Source: an uncultured Bacilli bacterium
GTDB taxonomy: Bacteria > Bacillota_I > Bacilli_A > RF39 > UBA660
DNA length: 16,303 nucleotides
Assembly (NCBI GenBank): GCA_947586295.1
Contig: CANPXQ010000010.1
Coordinates: 1-16,303, forward strand
Direction: 5' to 3'
A program made the translations under genes and the position numbers. Below, piece after piece: positions 14,572 to 16,303 of the stretch. How positions within the stretch are numbered: position 1 is the stretch's first letter; each line of letters opens with the position of its first letter. The notes beneath the pieces are model-generated. The model made no database searches. It had not been told where the DNA came from and worked only from the letters and a program-made list of their open reading frames with translations.

Positions 14572-16303
14572 CCATAATTAATTCTGGATAACCATTTTCT
14601 CCTAGTTGCCATTTACTAAATGTATAATCTTTTAAAGATTCGTTTATTTGGGCTAAACTTAATACTTCTCCATTATCTCCATTTTTTAAAGTTTTATTAT
14701 CAACAATATTTGTATTTAAAATATCTACAAATTCATTACTAGAAATTTTTTCACTATCGAGTGATGAAAAATTAATATCCGAACGATTAGTTGCCATTAA
14801 TCCTTTTTCATAATATACATTATTATAATTTACTTTCGCGACTTTTTCAGGAGTAATTGATAATGATCGATAGATTTCACAATTTGTTACACTATTAATT
14901 TGACCATAATTATATATATTATTAAAATAAATATCTTTTACTTTTTCATTACTATTATCCAAAATAATTCCACTTCCTGAATTAACTCCAGTTATATTAC
15001 CACCATTATAACTATTTAGTATCCAAACTGAAGAAACTAAGTAACTTTCACCAATAATACCACTTTTTCGGGAAGATCTACTTACTTGATTATTAATATT
15101 ACCTATATTATAACTATTAATTATATAAGCATTAATATTGGCATTTACATCAGTTGATCCCCAAAAGTCGCCAATTAAGCCACCTATGTATACATCAGAA
15201 TATGAATTCCCAATGACATCAATATCGCCACTATTATAACATTTATTTAATATAATATTTCCTGAATTTTTCTTTTGAGAAACTAATCCCCCATATATAC
15301 TTTCCATACTTGATTGATATGAAGTTACGTCAGCATTTATATTTCCACTATTATAACTATTTTCCACTTTTAAACTTCCTGTTAAAATGCCGATTAAACC
15401 TCCAACATAATCTTTTCCTGAAGTATGAATTATTTCTTTTCCTTCATTGTGAGAGTTTTTTATAGTAGCTTGTCCATTGACAGCTGAAATTAATCCTCCA
15501 ACATATATATTTATTTTCTCAGTTGTTGTTACAGATAAATCTCCCTTATTATGTGAATTTATTATTGTTAAAACATTGGCACTATTCCTATCACTACCAA
15601 TTAAACCACCAACTTTTTGCATACCTGTTATTTTTCCAAAATTTTGACAATCTTCCAGCTCTAATATTGAAGATGAATCTTGAAATCCAATAATTCCCCC
15701 TATAGAGGATATTGGTGCCTCGTTAGTTATATTTCCTTCATTTTTACAATTGGTTATTGTTAATTTTACATTAGGTGCCAACCCCCCAATTATTCCCCCT
15801 AAATATCCACCTCCATTTAAATCAACTTTATTTTGACAATTATCAATTACACCACTTTCTCCTCCTGTAATTGTTCCTATGATTCCCCCAATTGAGTAAG
15901 TTGTATTTAAACTCTTCATTTTAATTTCATTATAACAATTAGTTATATTAATTTTTCCATACCCAGAGGCAACAATTCCCATATTTGCAGATTTCTCGGC
16001 ATTTATTATATTTCCGCTTACAGTTAAATTTGCAATTTTACTATTTTTTATTATTCCAAATAAACCTAAATGAACTGATGTTAAAGCTTCGTTATTAATA
16101 TATAAATTATCTACTCTATTATTTCCCCCATCAAATGTTCCTTGAAAGGAATTAGTCTCACTATTTCCTATAGGAATAAATCCACTTCCTGTTGTTAGTT
16201 CTAATAGTAATCCTTCACTTTCATCGCCATTACCATTTATATCTCCATAATCTGTTCTTGTACTATCTTCATAATCTTCTGGCTTACTAAAATCTAAATC
16301 TTT
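14567..16303 (-). CDS. C-terminal part of a GLUG-type beta-solenoid surface protein
   Basis: The frame is open from the right edge (16303) to the stop at 14567, giving 578 visible residues. The ATG at 15982 is internal, since the frame runs on upstream through clearly related sequence. The first 107 visible residues read like a GLUG-domain start: GFIPIGN, FQGTFDGGNNRVDNLYI, LGLFGIIKNSKIANLTVSG. Then about 11 repeats of 30-42 residues follow, each with a GG-I/L-I-G turn and an N-C/S-x-N-x-G segment (NCKNEG, NSHNKG, NSYNSG). This suggests an extended parallel beta-helix exposed at the surface, as in adhesin-like proteins. It ends SKWQLGENGYPELIME with no LPxTG motif or membrane helix, so anchoring must be N-terminal or otherwise. 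The role in adhesion is inferred. The N-terminus, signal peptide and promoter are outside the window. Confidence 0.82.
   Translation of the reverse strand, partial: KDLDFSKPEDYEDSTRTDYGDINGNGDESEGLLLELTTGSGFIPIGNSETNSFQGTFDGGNNRVDNLYINNEALTSVHLGLFGIIKNSKIANLTVSGNIINAEKSANMGIVASGYGKINITNCYNEIKMKSLNTTYSIGGIIGTITGGESGVIDNCQNKVDLNGGGYLGGIIGGLAPNVKLTITNCKNEGNITNEAPISSIGGIIGFQDSSSILELEDCQNFGKITGMQKVGGLIGSDRNSANVLTIINSHNKGDLSVTTTEKINIYVGGLISAVNGQATIKNSHNEGKEIIHTSGKDYVGGLIGILTGSLKVENSYNSGNINADVTSYQSSMESIYGGLVSQKKNSGNIILNKCYNSGDIDVIGNSYSDVYIGGLIGDFWGSTDVNANINAYIINSYNIGNINNQVSRSSRKSGIIGESYLVSSVWILNSYNGGNITGVNSGSGIILDNSNEKVKDIYFNNIYNYGQINSVTNCEIYRSLSITPEKVAKVNYNNVYYEKGLMATNRSDINFSSLDSEKISSNEFVDILNTNIVDNKTLKNGDNGEVLSLAQINESLKDYTFSKWQLGENGYPELIME
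14910..15945 (-). repeat. coding repeats of the GLUG-type solenoid
   Basis: Eleven degenerate repeats show the mark N/D/K-C/S/I-x-N at visible residues about 122, 155, 185, 218, 249, 283, 315, 354, 396, 430 and 462, spaced 30-42 residues. The earlier repeats (and one later) have Cys in the second position; most later repeats have Ser. The repeats are diverged at DNA level, so recent tandem duplication is unlikely. Confidence 0.7.

Noticed and set aside
14567..15982. complete gene starting at ATG 15982
   Set aside because: The frame stays open to the right edge, and the upstream codons encode a clear GLUG-domain beginning, so the ATG is internal and the gene is partial.
1..16303. Mycoplasma-type genetic code (TGA as Trp)
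   Set aside because: gltX and the 131-codon gene end in TGA within ATGA overlaps, and conserved Trp positions use TGG.

Overview
The window is about a quarter G+C and reads as a chromosomal segment of a low-GC Gram-positive bacterium of the Bacilli/Erysipelotrichia or uncultured gut Firmicutes type. The evidence is the gene set (gltX–cysS linkage, lgt–trxB linkage, uvrA, miaB), AT-rich intergenic DNA, and GGAG-type ribosome binding sites. TGA is used as a stop codon (gltX and the 131-codon gene both end in TGA) and tryptophan is TGG, so this is the standard bacterial code and not a Mycoplasma-type code. I cannot name the species.

Layout. Nearly everything lies on the minus strand, so transcription runs from high to low coordinates. 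From the right edge: (i) the C-terminal part of a GLUG-type beta-solenoid surface protein (14567-16303, minus, cut by the window edge). (ii) Convergent to it is the only plus-strand gene, a membrane-anchored extracellular protein of unknown function (13187-14536); one long bidirectional terminator holds the stop codons of both. (iii) A divergent promoter region, then a two-gene unit of a DUF7666-like protein and uvrA (13010 to 9698), closed by a hairpin that contains the uvrA stop. (iv) A zinc-ribbon/HExxH putative metallopeptidase, then lgt and a thioredoxin-reductase-like gene. (v) A polysaccharide deacetylase with Ig-like repeats, with its own good promoter and a terminator. (vi) gltX, a small membrane protein and cysS, joined by two ATGA overlaps and closed by a stop-embedded terminator. 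(vii) A 250-bp gene-free stretch and then miaB with its terminator. (viii) The first 44 codons of a protein with a SipW-type signal peptide at the left edge.

How the genes fit together. The middle is housekeeping: translation (gltX, cysS, miaB), DNA repair (uvrA), lipoprotein maturation (lgt), thiol redox (trxB-like) and cell-wall modification (deacetylase). The two ends encode surface proteins. Several small or unknown genes sit where well-known Firmicutes neighbours are usually found: a DUF7666-like gene where uvrB often lies, a metallopeptidase where hprK often lies, and a 131-codon membrane protein between gltX and cysS.

Most worth following up: a tandem pair of perfect TGTCGAA (Spo0A-box-like) sites in front of a possible orphan promoter and a long inverted repeat between cysS and miaB; a (TA)7 tract inside the presumptive promoter of the SipW-signal gene; a perfect 11-bp dyad over the -10 of the plus-strand membrane protein; a TrxB homologue lacking the usual NADPH signature; and the zinc-ribbon metallopeptidase. 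No tRNA, rRNA, CRISPR array, insertion sequence or prophage gene cluster was seen. The longest gene-free stretch is about 250 bp (1696-1947).
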